Notes: generated by a model not told the origin, from the sequence alone. A DNA stretch of 64,000 nt from Paenibacillus peoriae KCTC 3763 (GCF_000236805.1 NZ_AGFX01000029.1:1-64000), one strand, 5' to 3'. Positions 50,732 through 59,255 are shown, counted from the stretch's first letter. Made by a program: numbers and translations.

Positions 50732-51901
50732 TTAAACGTCAATCAGTTTGCGATAAATCTGTTCCATATCCTCAAGACTCAGCACCTTGGGATTGTTGTT
50801 TAGCAGCCTGGTCACCTCGGAAGCTGACTGTGCCAAGGCTTTCAGATCCTTCTCCTGCACGCCGTACTCTTTTAAATCTTGTGGAATGTTCAGTTTTGCG
50901 GTCCATTCCCGGATTTGTTCGATAACGCGCAGAGCTGCTTCTTCCGGTGATAGTCCTGTTGTATCAATTCCCATCGGCTCGGCAACGAGTGTCAGCCTTT
51001 CTACACAATGGTCCATATTAAATTCCATCACATGCGGCAGCAGCATCGAATTGGCTACCCCGTGAGGAATACCATATTTGCCACCCAGCGGGTAAGCCAG
51101 AGCATGAACAGCCGCCGTGCCTGCGGCAGTAAGCGCCATTCCCCCATAGGTTGACCCCAGCAGCATTTTTTCACGGGCCGAGATAGAAGCACCATCCTCA
51201 TAGGCTTCAATAATGCTGGAGGAAATCAGCCGGATGGATTCCAAAGCGAACATATCACTGAAATAGTTGGCTTTATTCGATATAAATGACTCAATCGAAT
51301 GGGTAAAGGCATCCATTCCAGTCGCAGCGGTGATCGGCTTTGGCAGCCCCTGTGTCAGCACCGGGTCGAGAATCACCAGCTGCGGAAGCAGATAGGAGCT
51401 GACAATGCCGATTTTCAATTCCTGATCCGGGATAGTAACAATCGCATTGGGTGTCACCTCGGACCCTGTACCCGATGTGGTTGGGATCAAGACCGTCGGA
51501 ATGCCGGGATGCTCGACCAGATTCGTGCCCAGCATATCCTTGATCCTTTTGTCATTGGTCATAAGCACGGATAAAATTTTGGTCGCATCCAGCACACTGC
51601 CGCCGCCCAAGCCGATGAGCAGCTCATATTTGTGCTCCGAAAAAGCCGCAAAGGTTTCTTCAATATTCTGCTCCGTCGGCTCCGGTAAAATGGAGGTGCA
51701 TACATCGAACAAAATGCCCTTGTCCGTCAATTGCTGCTCTATACTGCCGGTGTAGCCCATTTGCTGGAGTGCAGGCTGCGTCAGAATGAGCGCTCTTTGA
51801 ATATGAGGATGAATCGCTGCCAGATGATCTGTCAGTTGCAATAATGTATTTTCACCAGCCAGAATACGGGCCGCCGTCTGAAATTGGTAAGTTGTTAGCA
51901 T
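50732..51901 (-). CDS. iron-containing alcohol dehydrogenase
   Basis: A 389-residue group III dehydrogenase with GGGSVLDATKILSVL (NAD region), PTTSGTGSEVTPNAIV, and the metal-binding helix region GMDAFTHSIESFISNKAN and GKYGIPHGVANSMLLPHV. Substrate is probably a short aldehyde or hydroxyacid produced in this pathway. It starts at ATG 51901 behind AGGAGG, 10 bases after the aldolase stop, and ends 13 bases before the kinase start, so the operon is tight. Confidence 0.87.
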   Translation of the reverse strand: MLTTYQFQTAARILAGENTLLQLTDHLAAIHPHIQRALILTQPALQQMGYTGSIEQQLTDKGILFDVCTSILPEPTEQNIEETFAAFSEHKYELLIGLGGGSVLDATKILSVLMTNDKRIKDMLGTNLVEHPGIPTVLIPTTSGTGSEVTPNAIVTIPDQELKIGIVSSYLLPQLVILDPVLTQGLPKPITAATGMDAFTHSIESFISNKANYFSDMFALESIRLISSSIIEAYEDGASISAREKMLLGSTYGGMALTAAGTAAVHALAYPLGGKYGIPHGVANSMLLPHVMEFNMDHCVERLTLVAEPMGIDTTGLSPEEAALRVIEQIREWTAKLNIPQDLKEYGVQEKDLKALAQSASEVTRLLNNNPKVLSLEDMEQIYRKLIDV

Positions 51902-51911
51902 TGAGAACCTC

Positions 51912-52799
51912 CTATTTGGATTGATAATATTTCACAGCCGCTTCTATTTGTTTAAGCGCTTCTCCCTTGGCCTCCTGAATAGGTGCTTTGGGCGGACCTA
52001 CCGGAATGCCGGATAATTCGACCGCCTTCTTCAATGAAGCGGGTATACTCGTCAGCCCGAATGTGTCACGCAAGGGTTGCAGTTCCTGCTGTGCGGTCTG
52101 TGCCTTATCGTTATCTCCGGCCTTCCAGTGATCGTAGATCGCCACGACCGTCTCCGGCAGCAGGTTGGCAGTAGCCGCCACGGCACCCGTGCCGCCCGCT
52201 TGAAGCGTTTGCAGAATAAGGGAATCCGTCCCTGCGATGACTGCAAAATTTTCATCACGTGTATGATCAATGTATTGCTTGATATTGTTAAAATCGCCGC
52301 TGCTGTCCTTGATGCCAATAATGTTCGGAACCTTGGCCAAACGAGCTACCGTTTCCGGAGTAAAGGAAAACCCTGTCTTGGAAGGGATGTTATATAGCAG
52401 TACCGGAATAGAGACCGAAGCGGCTACTTTGGTGTAGTGTTCCTCAACTTCCTCCTGTGTCGGAGGTATGAAGTAAGGTGTAATGACCGACAGGGCATCA
52501 ACCCCCAACTGCTCCATGGCCTGCGAAAGCTCAATCACTTCCCCGGTACTATTGCCCCCGCTTCCCACCATTACAGGAACTCTACCGGCTGCTTCCTTCA
52601 CTGCAATTTCAGCTATTCTCAGCTTTTGTTCGGTCGTAAGCACATGAAATTCTCCGTTGGTGCCCAAGGCAAAAATTCCATGTACGTTCGCATCAATCAA
52701 ACGATGAATGAGTTGTCTCAACACAGGCTCGTTCACTGCTTCTTCTTTCGTAAAAGGAGTCAATAAAGCGGGGTATATCCCCTCAAAGTTAAGTAGCAT
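51912..52799 (-). CDS. DHDPS/NAL-family aldolase
   Basis: A class I aldolase of 295 residues: GIYPALLTPFTKEEAVNEP at the start, NGEFHVLTTEQK with the GTNGE pattern, YNIPSKTGFSF with the catalytic Tyr, and the Schiff-base Lys in IIGIKDSSGDFNNI. The family includes dihydrodipicolinate synthase, N-acetylneuraminate lyase and 2-keto-3-deoxy-acid aldolases; the context favours cleavage of a 2-keto-acid to pyruvate plus aldehyde. First gene of the cluster, ATG 52799 with AGGGGG. Repeated dyads lie upstream. Confidence 0.85.
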   Translation of the reverse strand: MLLNFEGIYPALLTPFTKEEAVNEPVLRQLIHRLIDANVHGIFALGTNGEFHVLTTEQKLRIAEIAVKEAAGRVPVMVGSGGNSTGEVIELSQAMEQLGVDALSVITPYFIPPTQEEVEEHYTKVAASVSIPVLLYNIPSKTGFSFTPETVARLAKVPNIIGIKDSSGDFNNIKQYIDHTRDENFAVIAGTDSLILQTLQAGGTGAVAATANLLPETVVAIYDHWKAGDNDKAQTAQQELQPLRDTFGLTSIPASLKKAVELSGIPVGPPKAPIQEAKGEALKQIEAAVKYYQSK

Positions 52800-52855
52800 G
52801 TATATCCCCCTGACGAATGTTTGTTAAGCGTTTACAATGAAATTGTAATTCATAG

Positions 52856-52936
52856 TGTTCTATTTAGCAACATAATTTATTTGTATTCCAAAAATAAATT
52901 TATACTGTTTCATATTGCAACAATTCTATTGTGTTG
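52856..52936. promoter_or_regulatory. repeated TGTT/AACA dyads upstream of the aldolase operon
   Basis: Two 17-base dyads of the form TGTT-N9-AACA lie at 52856-52872 and 52906-52922, 50 bases centre to centre, and a CAACA/TGTTG dyad at 52918-52936 overlaps the second. They are in the promoter region of the aldolase gene, beside the PrpR-like gene, and are the best candidates for its binding sites. Confidence 0.5.
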
Positions 52937-52960
52937 TTAGAACTTTTTTCGCAATAAAAA

Positions 52961-53015
52961 CCCCCTAAAGCCGTATTGGACGAATTTTCAATGAATTCGT
53001 TCCGGCTTTAGGGGG
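52961..53015 (-). terminator. terminator of the PrpR-like gene
   Basis: CCCCCTAAAGCCG and CGGCTTTAGGGGG are perfect 13-base arms with an inner ACGAATT/AATTCGT stem; T5 follows on the minus strand (complement of 52956-52960). It ends 22 bases after the PrpR stop, so the regulator and the aldolase operon are separate transcripts. Confidence 0.85.
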
Positions 53016-53036
53016 CTGCAAATATAGCCTGGTATA

Positions 53037-54776
53037 CTATTTTAATTTACGCCATAAGGTGGTCCGGTTAATGCCTAGTCTTTTGGCGGTATTTGTCTGA
53101 TTTTCATTTTCCTCTATAAAAACCTTTCGGATAATGTCCTGTTCAATTTCCTCTAGCGTTCCCTGTAAATTTATTCCTGTCTCATACGTAATGTCGGCTG
53201 CATATAATTCAGTCTCCAGATCACGTGCTTCCACATATGCTGTATTCGTCTGCATGGCACACTGGTACATGGTTCTGCGTAATTGATCCACATTGCCCGG
53301 CCATGTAGATGCTCTAAGCAATTGTTCTGCCTCTGGCCGCAGCCCAACAATCTGCTTTCCGAATTTTTCATTGCATTCATGGATTAAAAGATTGGCAAGA
53401 CGAATCATATCCTCGCCCCTCTCCTTCAAGTCCGGAATACGGATATGAAGCCGACCACAGAGTTCATATAACTGATAAAGAACGCTGTCTTCCTGAAAAT
53501 CATTCTCGGGGGCCTTTGCCCATGACGTAATTAGCCTGGCTTTGGGCGCAGAGTCGAGTAACCACTGCAGCAGCATCTTCTGCTGTTCCGACGTAATGCA
53601 ATCTATATTTTTAATATATAGAGTTCCATCCGGCAGTATCGTATTTTCTGCAAATAAACAGCTCCATTGCTGATCTGAAATTTGCAAAGCATCCACGATC
53701 AGCAGCGGCGCGTGGTGGCGTCGGCTTTTAAAATGGATATATTCAGCTATCAATTCCTTTTCCGTGCCTACTCGCCCTTGAATCTCAAAATGCTCATCCA
53801 TTTCGGACAGCTTCAGAGACTCGTCGATTAATTTTTTCATGGGCTCTGACTTCACCATATCCATATGATTCATATAGGTCATATTCTTTTCAAATGGAAG
53901 GATCATCGTAACCCCTTCTATTTCCCGAAACTTCACGTCACTGCTGCTTTTGATCTGGAAGCTGTACAGCATGCGGTCCGATTGGTCCAGCCGCTCCCCC
54001 TCTACTTGCCAGCTATGCTGGTCTGTTCTGAATGTCCCTTGGAAAAAGCCCTTTTCCTTTAGTACAGAAAAAGCATTCCTTTCCTGGACCATCTGTTCGA
54101 AGGCTGCTGGATTCGGAGCAGAATTATTGGCAAATATAGATTTCCCGTTCTCGTCAAATACCACAAACCCGGTAGACGACTCCTTGACAATACGATGCGG
54201 CACTATAAATTCGTCCTTCAATCTCTCCATCAGTTCATGTATCTTCTTCGCATTCTGAAAAGCCTTTAGCACACTTTCTCTTCCTGATGTCAGGAGCACA
54301 CCACTTAGTCCAAGCTGCTCAGCCTTGCCCACAGTCACTACATCACCGATAATCATCCTGTATCCCTCAGCTTTAAGGCGGACCAGTAATCCCTCAACGC
54401 TATCTTTATCCGTGACGTAAGTGGATATATCCATATCCATGACATCGCATACCGCAGCTGCACCGTGCGCAATTGGCGGAAAGCCGACAATCGCTGTTTT
54501 TTCATTGTAATTTTTAGTCAGTGTCAGCACCCGCAAAATATCATAGCCCGAGATTTCAATCTCTACTACCGGCACCAAAACTTCCTTTTGTATCATCTCA
54601 GCCGTACCGCCTCTGCTGATGATTACATTTACACCGTCTGCAACAGCCTTTTTAGCCAGTTTCAGTCCGGCCTGCAAATCCCCAACCTCTATTTCCAGGT
54701 CAAATTGCTCTTTTTCCGCCAGTTCGATCATCAGTTCTTTTAATCCTTCATACGGTGCAATTGCCAATACCTTCAT
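53037..54776 (-). CDS. PrpR-like regulator with degenerate AAA+ domain
   Basis: A regulator of 579 residues. The N-terminal PrpR_N sensor (about 1-185) is clear: VIISRGGTAEMIQKEVLVPV, VEIEISGYDILRVL and the later VTVGKAEQLGLSGVLLTSGR. A PAS-like middle segment follows, then a region with the layout of a sigma-54 AAA+ activator (GRVGTEKELIAEYIHF, RIPDLKERGEDMIRLANLLI, STWPGNVDQLRRTMYQC) and a Fis-type helix-turn-helix at the end (NQTNTAKRLGINRTTLWRKLK). The Walker A is altered (GRVGTEKE), GAFTGA is missing and the Walker B reads DGTLYIKN. ATG 54776 is preferred to GTG 54785. It is upstream of the catabolic cluster on the same strand and is its probable sensor. Confidence 0.82.
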   Translation of the reverse strand: MKVLAIAPYEGLKELMIELAEKEQFDLEIEVGDLQAGLKLAKKAVADGVNVIISRGGTAEMIQKEVLVPVVEIEISGYDILRVLTLTKNYNEKTAIVGFPPIAHGAAAVCDVMDMDISTYVTDKDSVEGLLVRLKAEGYRMIIGDVVTVGKAEQLGLSGVLLTSGRESVLKAFQNAKKIHELMERLKDEFIVPHRIVKESSTGFVVFDENGKSIFANNSAPNPAAFEQMVQERNAFSVLKEKGFFQGTFRTDQHSWQVEGERLDQSDRMLYSFQIKSSSDVKFREIEGVTMILPFEKNMTYMNHMDMVKSEPMKKLIDESLKLSEMDEHFEIQGRVGTEKELIAEYIHFKSRRHHAPLLIVDALQISDQQWSCLFAENTILPDGTLYIKNIDCITSEQQKMLLQWLLDSAPKARLITSWAKAPENDFQEDSVLYQLYELCGRLHIRIPDLKERGEDMIRLANLLIHECNEKFGKQIVGLRPEAEQLLRASTWPGNVDQLRRTMYQCAMQTNTAYVEARDLETELYAADITYETGINLQGTLEEIEQDIIRKVFIEENENQTNTAKRLGINRTTLWRKLK

Positions 54777-54889
54777 TTGGTTCACCCCAGTACTCTCTCT
54801 TCTTCGCCTGACAGATTATATTTGCTATTGTAAGTTATACCTCAATGAGGTTCAAACAGGGCATTTCGTCCCTTTTCTTCGATACCTCA

Positions 54890-55501
54890 TCACTCATGAA
54901 ATCGTCCGTTCTCTCGAAAAAAATCCAGCATTTCGTTTAACGATTTTTGTGCTGAATGTACATGATATCGCGAAGAGTACGGGTCACTGAATCCATGTTG
55001 TCCGTTATATTGATTTACCCTGACATTGTGGTGATTATTTAAGGCTGAAATCAGCTCATCTACATCAAATGATGTTTCCTCCTGTGGGAAAAACAGCAGC
55101 GTTGGACATTGTGGAACCATCTCCAAATAATTTCGAATACGCGAGCCATAAAATCCTACAATTCCGTCAATACCTTTTTCTTCACTGCACAGCCAGGCAA
55201 TCGTTGCCCCTACACTAAACCCGACGATACATATTTTTTTATAGCGATCTCGAATACTTGATAATAGGCTTTTAATTTGAGATGAAGCGTGGGCAAAACC
55301 TACATTTTCCACAAAATTAAGATAGGCAGCTTCTTCTTGCGAATAGTCAAAGGGGGTTCCTCTTCCCAGTAAATCCGGACAAATAACGTCATAACCCTGA
55401 TCCGATAATAATTTGCACATATGCTGTATATGCTGGTTAATCCCGTAGATCTCGTGCAGCACAACGATTACGGTGTCCGACTTTTTATCCATGCGTATCA
55501 T
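54890..55501 (-). CDS. dienelactone-hydrolase-like alpha/beta hydrolase
   Basis: A hydrolase of 203 residues with VVLHEIYGINQHIQHMCKLL (oxyanion region), the nucleophile elbow GFSVGAT, and HGFSDP with the catalytic His. The DLH family usually has Cys in the elbow; Ser is present here. Substrate unknown. ATG 55501 follows AGGGGTG. It lies 113 bases upstream of the PrpR start on the same strand; no functional link is evident. Confidence 0.75.
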   Translation of the reverse strand: MIRMDKKSDTVIVVLHEIYGINQHIQHMCKLLSDQGYDVICPDLLGRGTPFDYSQEEAAYLNFVENVGFAHASSQIKSLLSSIRDRYKKICIVGFSVGATIAWLCSEEKGIDGIVGFYGSRIRNYLEMVPQCPTLLFFPQEETSFDVDELISALNNHHNVRVNQYNGQHGFSDPYSSRYHVHSAQKSLNEMLDFFRENGRFHE

Positions 55502-55791
55502 GTTGCACCCCTAACCAGGTTTGAATATGGGAAAACAAGTAGTTTGGATCGATTCCGCAAAAGATTTTATCAAGCAGTAACGCTTACAATAGGAACATTA
55601 TATCGATTTCGGTGATGGTGGTACATATTGTTTTTACAAATTCAAAAGATGAAAAGCTTTATGCGTATGCTGTGAGAACAACATATTTCAATTCAGCAAT
55701 ATATAGATCGAAACGGTTTAGCTCGTCTATGTCTTGTACCTTTAGCGTTAGGATTCGAATTATGCAAAATGCTAATGTAACTATGCAGCAA
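55502..55791. other. gene-free stretch upstream of the hydrolase gene
   Basis: Only short, low-quality frames are present, with no ribosome site, and no repeat or palindrome beyond the terminator that begins at 55792. It should contain the hydrolase promoter. Confidence 0.5.
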
Positions 55792-55828
55792 AATAACTCC
55801 GTACTGGCTATAAACCAGCGGAGTTATT
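55792..55828 (-). terminator. terminator after the 78-residue protein gene
   Basis: AATAACTCCG and CGGAGTTATT (10-base perfect arms, inner ACTGG/ACCAG) with A/T-rich flanks, three bases after the stop at 55832. Confidence 0.7.
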
Positions 55829-55831
55829 AGA

Positions 55832-56065
55832 TCATCCAGCGTTTTTTCCTGCTCCTAGTTCTACACGAAATTCAAGCTGGTCTCGCCTAAAAATTTTACC
55901 CGCAATCCTGACCGATTCCGGTGTAATCTCCTCTACGACTCCCCCATAATCCTCAAATGCTACGCGTAACTCCTCATCAACGGACACGACGTATACATGC
56001 AACTGAACCAAAGCAGCTCCAAACAATTCCATGTCTGTCTTCAATACTTTAAATGTGCGATTCAA
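55832..56065 (-). CDS. small conserved-looking protein, unknown
   Basis: A protein of 77 residues, mostly beta with acidic middle (VDEELRVAFEDYGGVVEEI) and basic end (RIAGKIFRRDQLEFRVELG). No domain recognised; composition and a good GAGGTGATC site before a TTG at 56065 support a real gene. The GTG at 56074 is a weaker start. It has its own terminator. Confidence 0.5.
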   Translation of the reverse strand: MNRTFKVLKTDMELFGAALVQLHVYVVSVDEELRVAFEDYGGVVEEITPESVRIAGKIFRRDQLEFRVELGAGKNAG

Positions 56066-56258
56066 AACGATCACCTCAAATATTCCATTCGGTGAACCCT
56101 ATATGGATTCCTTCTACGCTAGCCATTTCTGTGTATGTTATCCCTTGTTCCACCCAATTTTAATGCCGAGTACCTTTATAAATTATCGACGGCCTACGTT
56201 TCTTTGAAATTTAAATTCCATTATACATCTTATTTTGTAATATATAGGATTTAATGTT

Positions 56259-56288
56259 TGGACAATTCCCCCAACCCAGTTCTATAAT
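56259..56288 (+). promoter_or_regulatory. promoter of SPRY exoprotein gene 1
   Basis: TGGACA at 56259-56264 and TATAAT at 56283-56288 with an 18-base spacer. The following leader and AGGAGGAAGTC ribosome site are shared almost base for base by copies 2 and 3. Confidence 0.6.
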
Positions 56289-56321
56289 TCATTTGTTATT
56301 ACATATATTTAGGAGGAAGTC

Positions 56322-57452
56322 ATGAAAAATATCATACTCAAAAAACTAGGAACAATAGTGTTAGCCCTACTCATTGGAGTTTCCGTGTTCTCATTGTTCC
56401 CTACAGTAACAAAAGCTGAGACTACAAATGTAACTTGGTCGAATGGTTCTTTAGTAAGAATTCTTGGGAATAACGGTGATGCTGACAAAGCAACTGTCGG
56501 GAAGACCTCAGGCAAATGGTTCTGGGAAGTAAGCGTAAATGATAATAGGTACGATTCTATAACTTTAATAGGAATTACTGGCGAAACAGGGACACTCCCC
56601 TCAACTTCATGGGATATAATGGCAAAATACGGAGTGGATGGTCAATTGTTAATTAGAACAAAAAACACATCAAACAATATTCTAAGAACTAATTATGGTG
56701 ATATGTTTGGCGGCAATGACGTGATTGGTGTAGCTTTAGATTTGGACAACGACAAAGTCACATGGTATAAAAATGGGATTTCCCAAGGAACAAGCATTGC
56801 AAAACCTTCGGAGCTTGCTGGATCACAAGTGTTCCCACTAATCTACAATGGTAATGCATCAGAAAAAAAACTCACTGCTAATTTTGGCGCGAGTAATTTT
56901 AAATATCCTGTTCCTGAAGGATTTTTACCTTATCAAGATTCGGGCTCATCTACAACACCTGGTTCGTCTACTACACCTGGTTCGTCTACTACACCCGGTT
57001 CGTCTACTACACCTGGTTCGTCTACTACACCTGGTTCGTCCACAACACCTGGTTCGTCTACAACGCCTGGTTCGTCTACTACACCTGGTTCGTCTACTAC
57101 ACCTGGTTCGTCTACAACGCCTGGTTCGTCCACAACACCTGGTTCATCTACAACACCTGGTTCATCTACAACGCCTGGGTCATCGGATACAGATGGGTCC
57201 TCGCAACCAACTGGTGACCGCGCTATTCTAACTGTAACAATGGACAATGGATTTGATAAGGAATTCGATCTGAGTAAAAAAGAACTGAGTGCATTCATCG
57301 CTTGGTATGATGCCAAAGATGCTGGCAGAGGTGCTTCCTTTTTTGCCATTGACAAGCACAATAATAACAAAGGTCCTTTCAGCAATCGTAAGGACTACGT
57401 CATCTTTAACAAAATACTCACGTTTGAAGTAAGCGAATATTCAACGAAATAA
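56322..57452 (+). CDS. secreted SPRY-domain protein with shared C-terminal module (copy 1)
   Basis: A secreted protein of 376 residues. The signal peptide ends near TVTKAET. Residues about 33-205 form a SPRY/B30.2-like domain (VTWSNGSLVR, GKWFWEVSV, VIGVALDLDNDKVTWYKNG, NFGASNFKYPVPEGFLPY). A linker of 13 Gly-Ser-Ser-Thr-Thr-Pro units follows, then the shared C-terminal module of 79 residues (GDRAILTVTMDNG to the end, with KELSAFIAWYDAKDAG and NRKDYVIFNKILTFEV). No wall anchor (LPXTG, SLH) is visible. Function unknown; SPRY domains bind protein or sugar ligands, and the conserved module may be the secreted payload or a docking part. Start ATG 56322 with AGGAGGAAG. Confidence 0.75.
   Translation: MKNIILKKLGTIVLALLIGVSVFSLFPTVTKAETTNVTWSNGSLVRILGNNGDADKATVGKTSGKWFWEVSVNDNRYDSITLIGITGETGTLPSTSWDIMAKYGVDGQLLIRTKNTSNNILRTNYGDMFGGNDVIGVALDLDNDKVTWYKNGISQGTSIAKPSELAGSQVFPLIYNGNASEKKLTANFGASNFKYPVPEGFLPYQDSGSSTTPGSSTTPGSSTTPGSSTTPGSSTTPGSSTTPGSSTTPGSSTTPGSSTTPGSSTTPGSSTTPGSSTTPGSSTTPGSSDTDGSSQPTGDRAILTVTMDNGFDKEFDLSKKELSAFIAWYDAKDAGRGASFFAIDKHNNNKGPFSNRKDYVIFNKILTFEVSEYSTK
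56943..57176 (+). repeat. 13-unit 18-base repeat coding Gly-Ser-Ser-Thr-Thr-Pro
   Basis: Thirteen tandem 18-base units, nearly identical at DNA level (third-position variants only), in frame inside copy 1. Copy 2 has 9 units and copy 3 has 12, so the number changes by slippage or recombination without breaking the frame. Confidence 0.9.
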
Positions 57453-57460
57453 ACAACAAG

Positions 57461-57498
57461 AAGGACTCTATCCGGCTACAGCCAGTGGAGTCCTTTTT
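57461..57498 (+). terminator. terminator of SPRY copy 1
   Basis: GGACTC (57463-57468) pairs with GAGTCC (57488-57493), with an inner GGCT/AGCC pair, then TTTTT. The same hairpin recurs after copies 2, 3 and 4. Confidence 0.8.
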
Positions 57499-58168
57499 AC
57501 ATTTACTAGACTAAGGTTTGTAAACTGCTTGCCTTCGCCGCTTTTGTGCTGAATAAAATGGATGTACAAATTAAGCACAACGAAAATCCCTGTCACCCAA
57601 ATTGAGATTAACGGGGATTGGACTTTATTTGGAGTATTCACTTACTTCAAACGTCAGGATACGATCGTACAGCATGTAATTCTTTATAAGTGAAACTCAC
57701 CAGTTGCTAATCAGTAGAGTCCCTCATCCTTATTTCACAAAATTCCACCTTTGCTCCAGCCGCATGCCCATCTAACTGATACTTACCCATGATCTGCTCC
57801 TCGGATATCACTAGGGGTTAGATATTAGATATCAGTACCTTCTGCACACATTGCCATCGACCTTTAATCGGAATTATTGTTATTGCGTCCTTAGTTTTAC
57901 ACCCAAGTTCAGGGTAGCATGAACTCGAGAACTCCAGGGTATACTCAACTGCTGCTTGTTGGTTGGGTGTCGATGATTCAGGATAACACCTTTCGCTAAA
58001 AAAATAGCCACTAGTAAAATACAATTGATCTTCTAGCGAGTTCAATTATCCTACAACACCTACAGTAGTGGTTAAGCTCTTTTATACCTACAACATTAAA
58101 GCTCTATTACTCTTCGGATTTTTAATTCCATAACAACCCTTTTATTTGAATATATAGACATAAATGTT
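57499..58168. other. gene-free spacer between copies 1 and 2
   Basis: About 670 bases. It holds a duplicated block (also found after copy 2) from GTTTGTAAACTGCTTGCC to a small hairpin of the type AATCCC...GGGATT (57588-57620), then the minus-strand remnant of the C-terminal module (57625-57690) and the promoter of copy 2. A minus-strand frame of 75 residues at 57818-58045 has unusual cysteines but no ribosome site; I do not call it. Confidence 0.6.
57625..57690 (-). pseudogene. truncated remnant of the C-terminal exoprotein module
   Basis: On the minus strand the frame reads KNYMLYDRILTFEVSEYSK with a TAA at 57627-57625. This matches the end of the Fn3 exoprotein (63526) almost exactly (KDYMLYDRILTFEVSEYSK there), and only the last 19-20 codons survive. 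It shows that a reverse-oriented copy once lay here and was deleted. Confidence 0.8.
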
Positions 58169-58197
58169 TAGACATTCCTGTAAACGAGTTCTATAAT
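58169..58197 (+). promoter_or_regulatory. promoter of SPRY exoprotein gene 2
   Basis: TAGACA (58169-58174), 17-base spacer, TATAAT (58192-58197). Identical in design to copy 3. Confidence 0.7.
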
Positions 58198-58230
58198 TCA
58201 CTTGTTACTACATATATTTAGGAGGAAGTC

Positions 58231-59247
58231 ATGAAAAATATCATATTCAAAAAACTAGGAACAATGATGTTAGCTCTACTCATTGGAGCTTCAGTGTTCT
58301 CCTTGTTCCCTACCGTTACAAAAGCTGAGACTAAAAACGTAACTTGGACAAATGGATCTTTAGTAACTTCTCTTGATGGGTCAGGAAAAAGCGACAGAGC
58401 GACAGTGGGGAAAACAAATGGGAAATGGTATTGGGAAGTAAAGGTAGACAATGTTGCTTCATTCGTAGGAATAACAGGTGAATCGGACAAACAATATCAA
58501 GCATTTTATGGGTATAGTGGTGATATTTGGAATAATATCAAATCACCAGTAAAGCTACCTTACAATTATGGTTTTGGAGCTGGTTACGTTATCGGCATTG
58601 CATTGGACTTAGATAACGATAAAATAGTTTGGTACGCTAATGGGGTTTCACGCGGAGCTAATCCCATTAAACCATCTGAACTAGAGGGGACCCAGATTTT
58701 CCCTCTGGTTTCAAGTGGAACTGGTTCGAAAATATCTTTTGAAGCTAATTTTGGAGCAAGCGATTTTAAATATCCTATCCCTGAAGGATTTCTACCTTAT
58801 CAAGATTCGGGTTCGTCTACAACGCCTGGTTCATCTACAACGCCTGGTTCATCTACAACGCCTGGTTCATCTACAACGCCTGGTTCGTCTACAACGCCTG
58901 GTTCATCTACAACGCCTGGTTCGTCTACAACGCCTGGTTCATCTACAACACCTGGTTCATCTACAACACCTGGGTCGTCGGATACAGATGGGTCCTCGCA
59001 ACCTACTGGCGACCGTGCTATTCTAACTGTAACAATGGACAATGGCTTTGATAAAGAATTCGATTTGAGTAAAAAAGAACTGAGTGCCTTCATCGCTTGG
59101 TATGACGCTAAAGATGCTGGCAGAGGTGCTTCCTTCTTTGCCATTGATAAGCACAGTAACAACAAAGGTCCTTTCAGCAATCGTAAGGACTACGTCATCT
59201 TTAACAAAATACTCACGTTTGAAGTGAGCGAGTATTCAATTAAATAA
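58231..59247 (+). CDS. secreted SPRY-domain protein with shared C-terminal module (copy 2)
   Basis: A secreted protein of 338 residues built as copy 1: same signal peptide, a shorter SPRY domain (VTWTNGSLVTSLDG, GKWYWEVKVDN, VIGIALDLDNDKIVWYANG, NFGASDFKYPIPEGFLPY), 9 linker repeats and the same C-terminal module (only a few substitutions). The SPRY loops differ most from copy 1 (YNYGFGAGY instead of the DIMAKYG loop), which is where ligand contact would lie. Start ATG 58231 behind AGGAGGAAG. Confidence 0.75.
   Translation: MKNIIFKKLGTMMLALLIGASVFSLFPTVTKAETKNVTWTNGSLVTSLDGSGKSDRATVGKTNGKWYWEVKVDNVASFVGITGESDKQYQAFYGYSGDIWNNIKSPVKLPYNYGFGAGYVIGIALDLDNDKIVWYANGVSRGANPIKPSELEGTQIFPLVSSGTGSKISFEANFGASDFKYPIPEGFLPYQDSGSSTTPGSSTTPGSSTTPGSSTTPGSSTTPGSSTTPGSSTTPGSSTTPGSSTTPGSSDTDGSSQPTGDRAILTVTMDNGFDKEFDLSKKELSAFIAWYDAKDAGRGASFFAIDKHSNNKGPFSNRKDYVIFNKILTFEVSEYSIK
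58810..58971 (+). repeat. 9-unit 18-base repeat in copy 2
   Basis: Nine units coding Gly-Ser-Ser-Thr-Thr-Pro, mostly with identical third positions (ACAACGCCT), pointing to recent expansion. Confidence 0.9.
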
Positions 59248-59255
59248 ACAACAAG

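Noticed and set aside
52821-52838. TGTAAACGCTTAACA as a second cre site before the aldolase gene
   Set aside because: One base too long on the right side of the CG centre to fit the CcpA consensus; kept only as a weak possibility.
56848-57231. Leu/Val/Arg-rich frames (and minus Pro/Val/Glu frames) across the 18-base repeats
   Set aside because: They are alternative-frame readings of the repeat arrays in the exoprotein genes.
57818-58045. 75-codon minus-strand frame with several cysteines between exoprotein copies 1 and 2
   Set aside because: No ribosome site, no recognisable motif; may be a decayed part of the deleted reverse-strand gene, but this cannot be shown.
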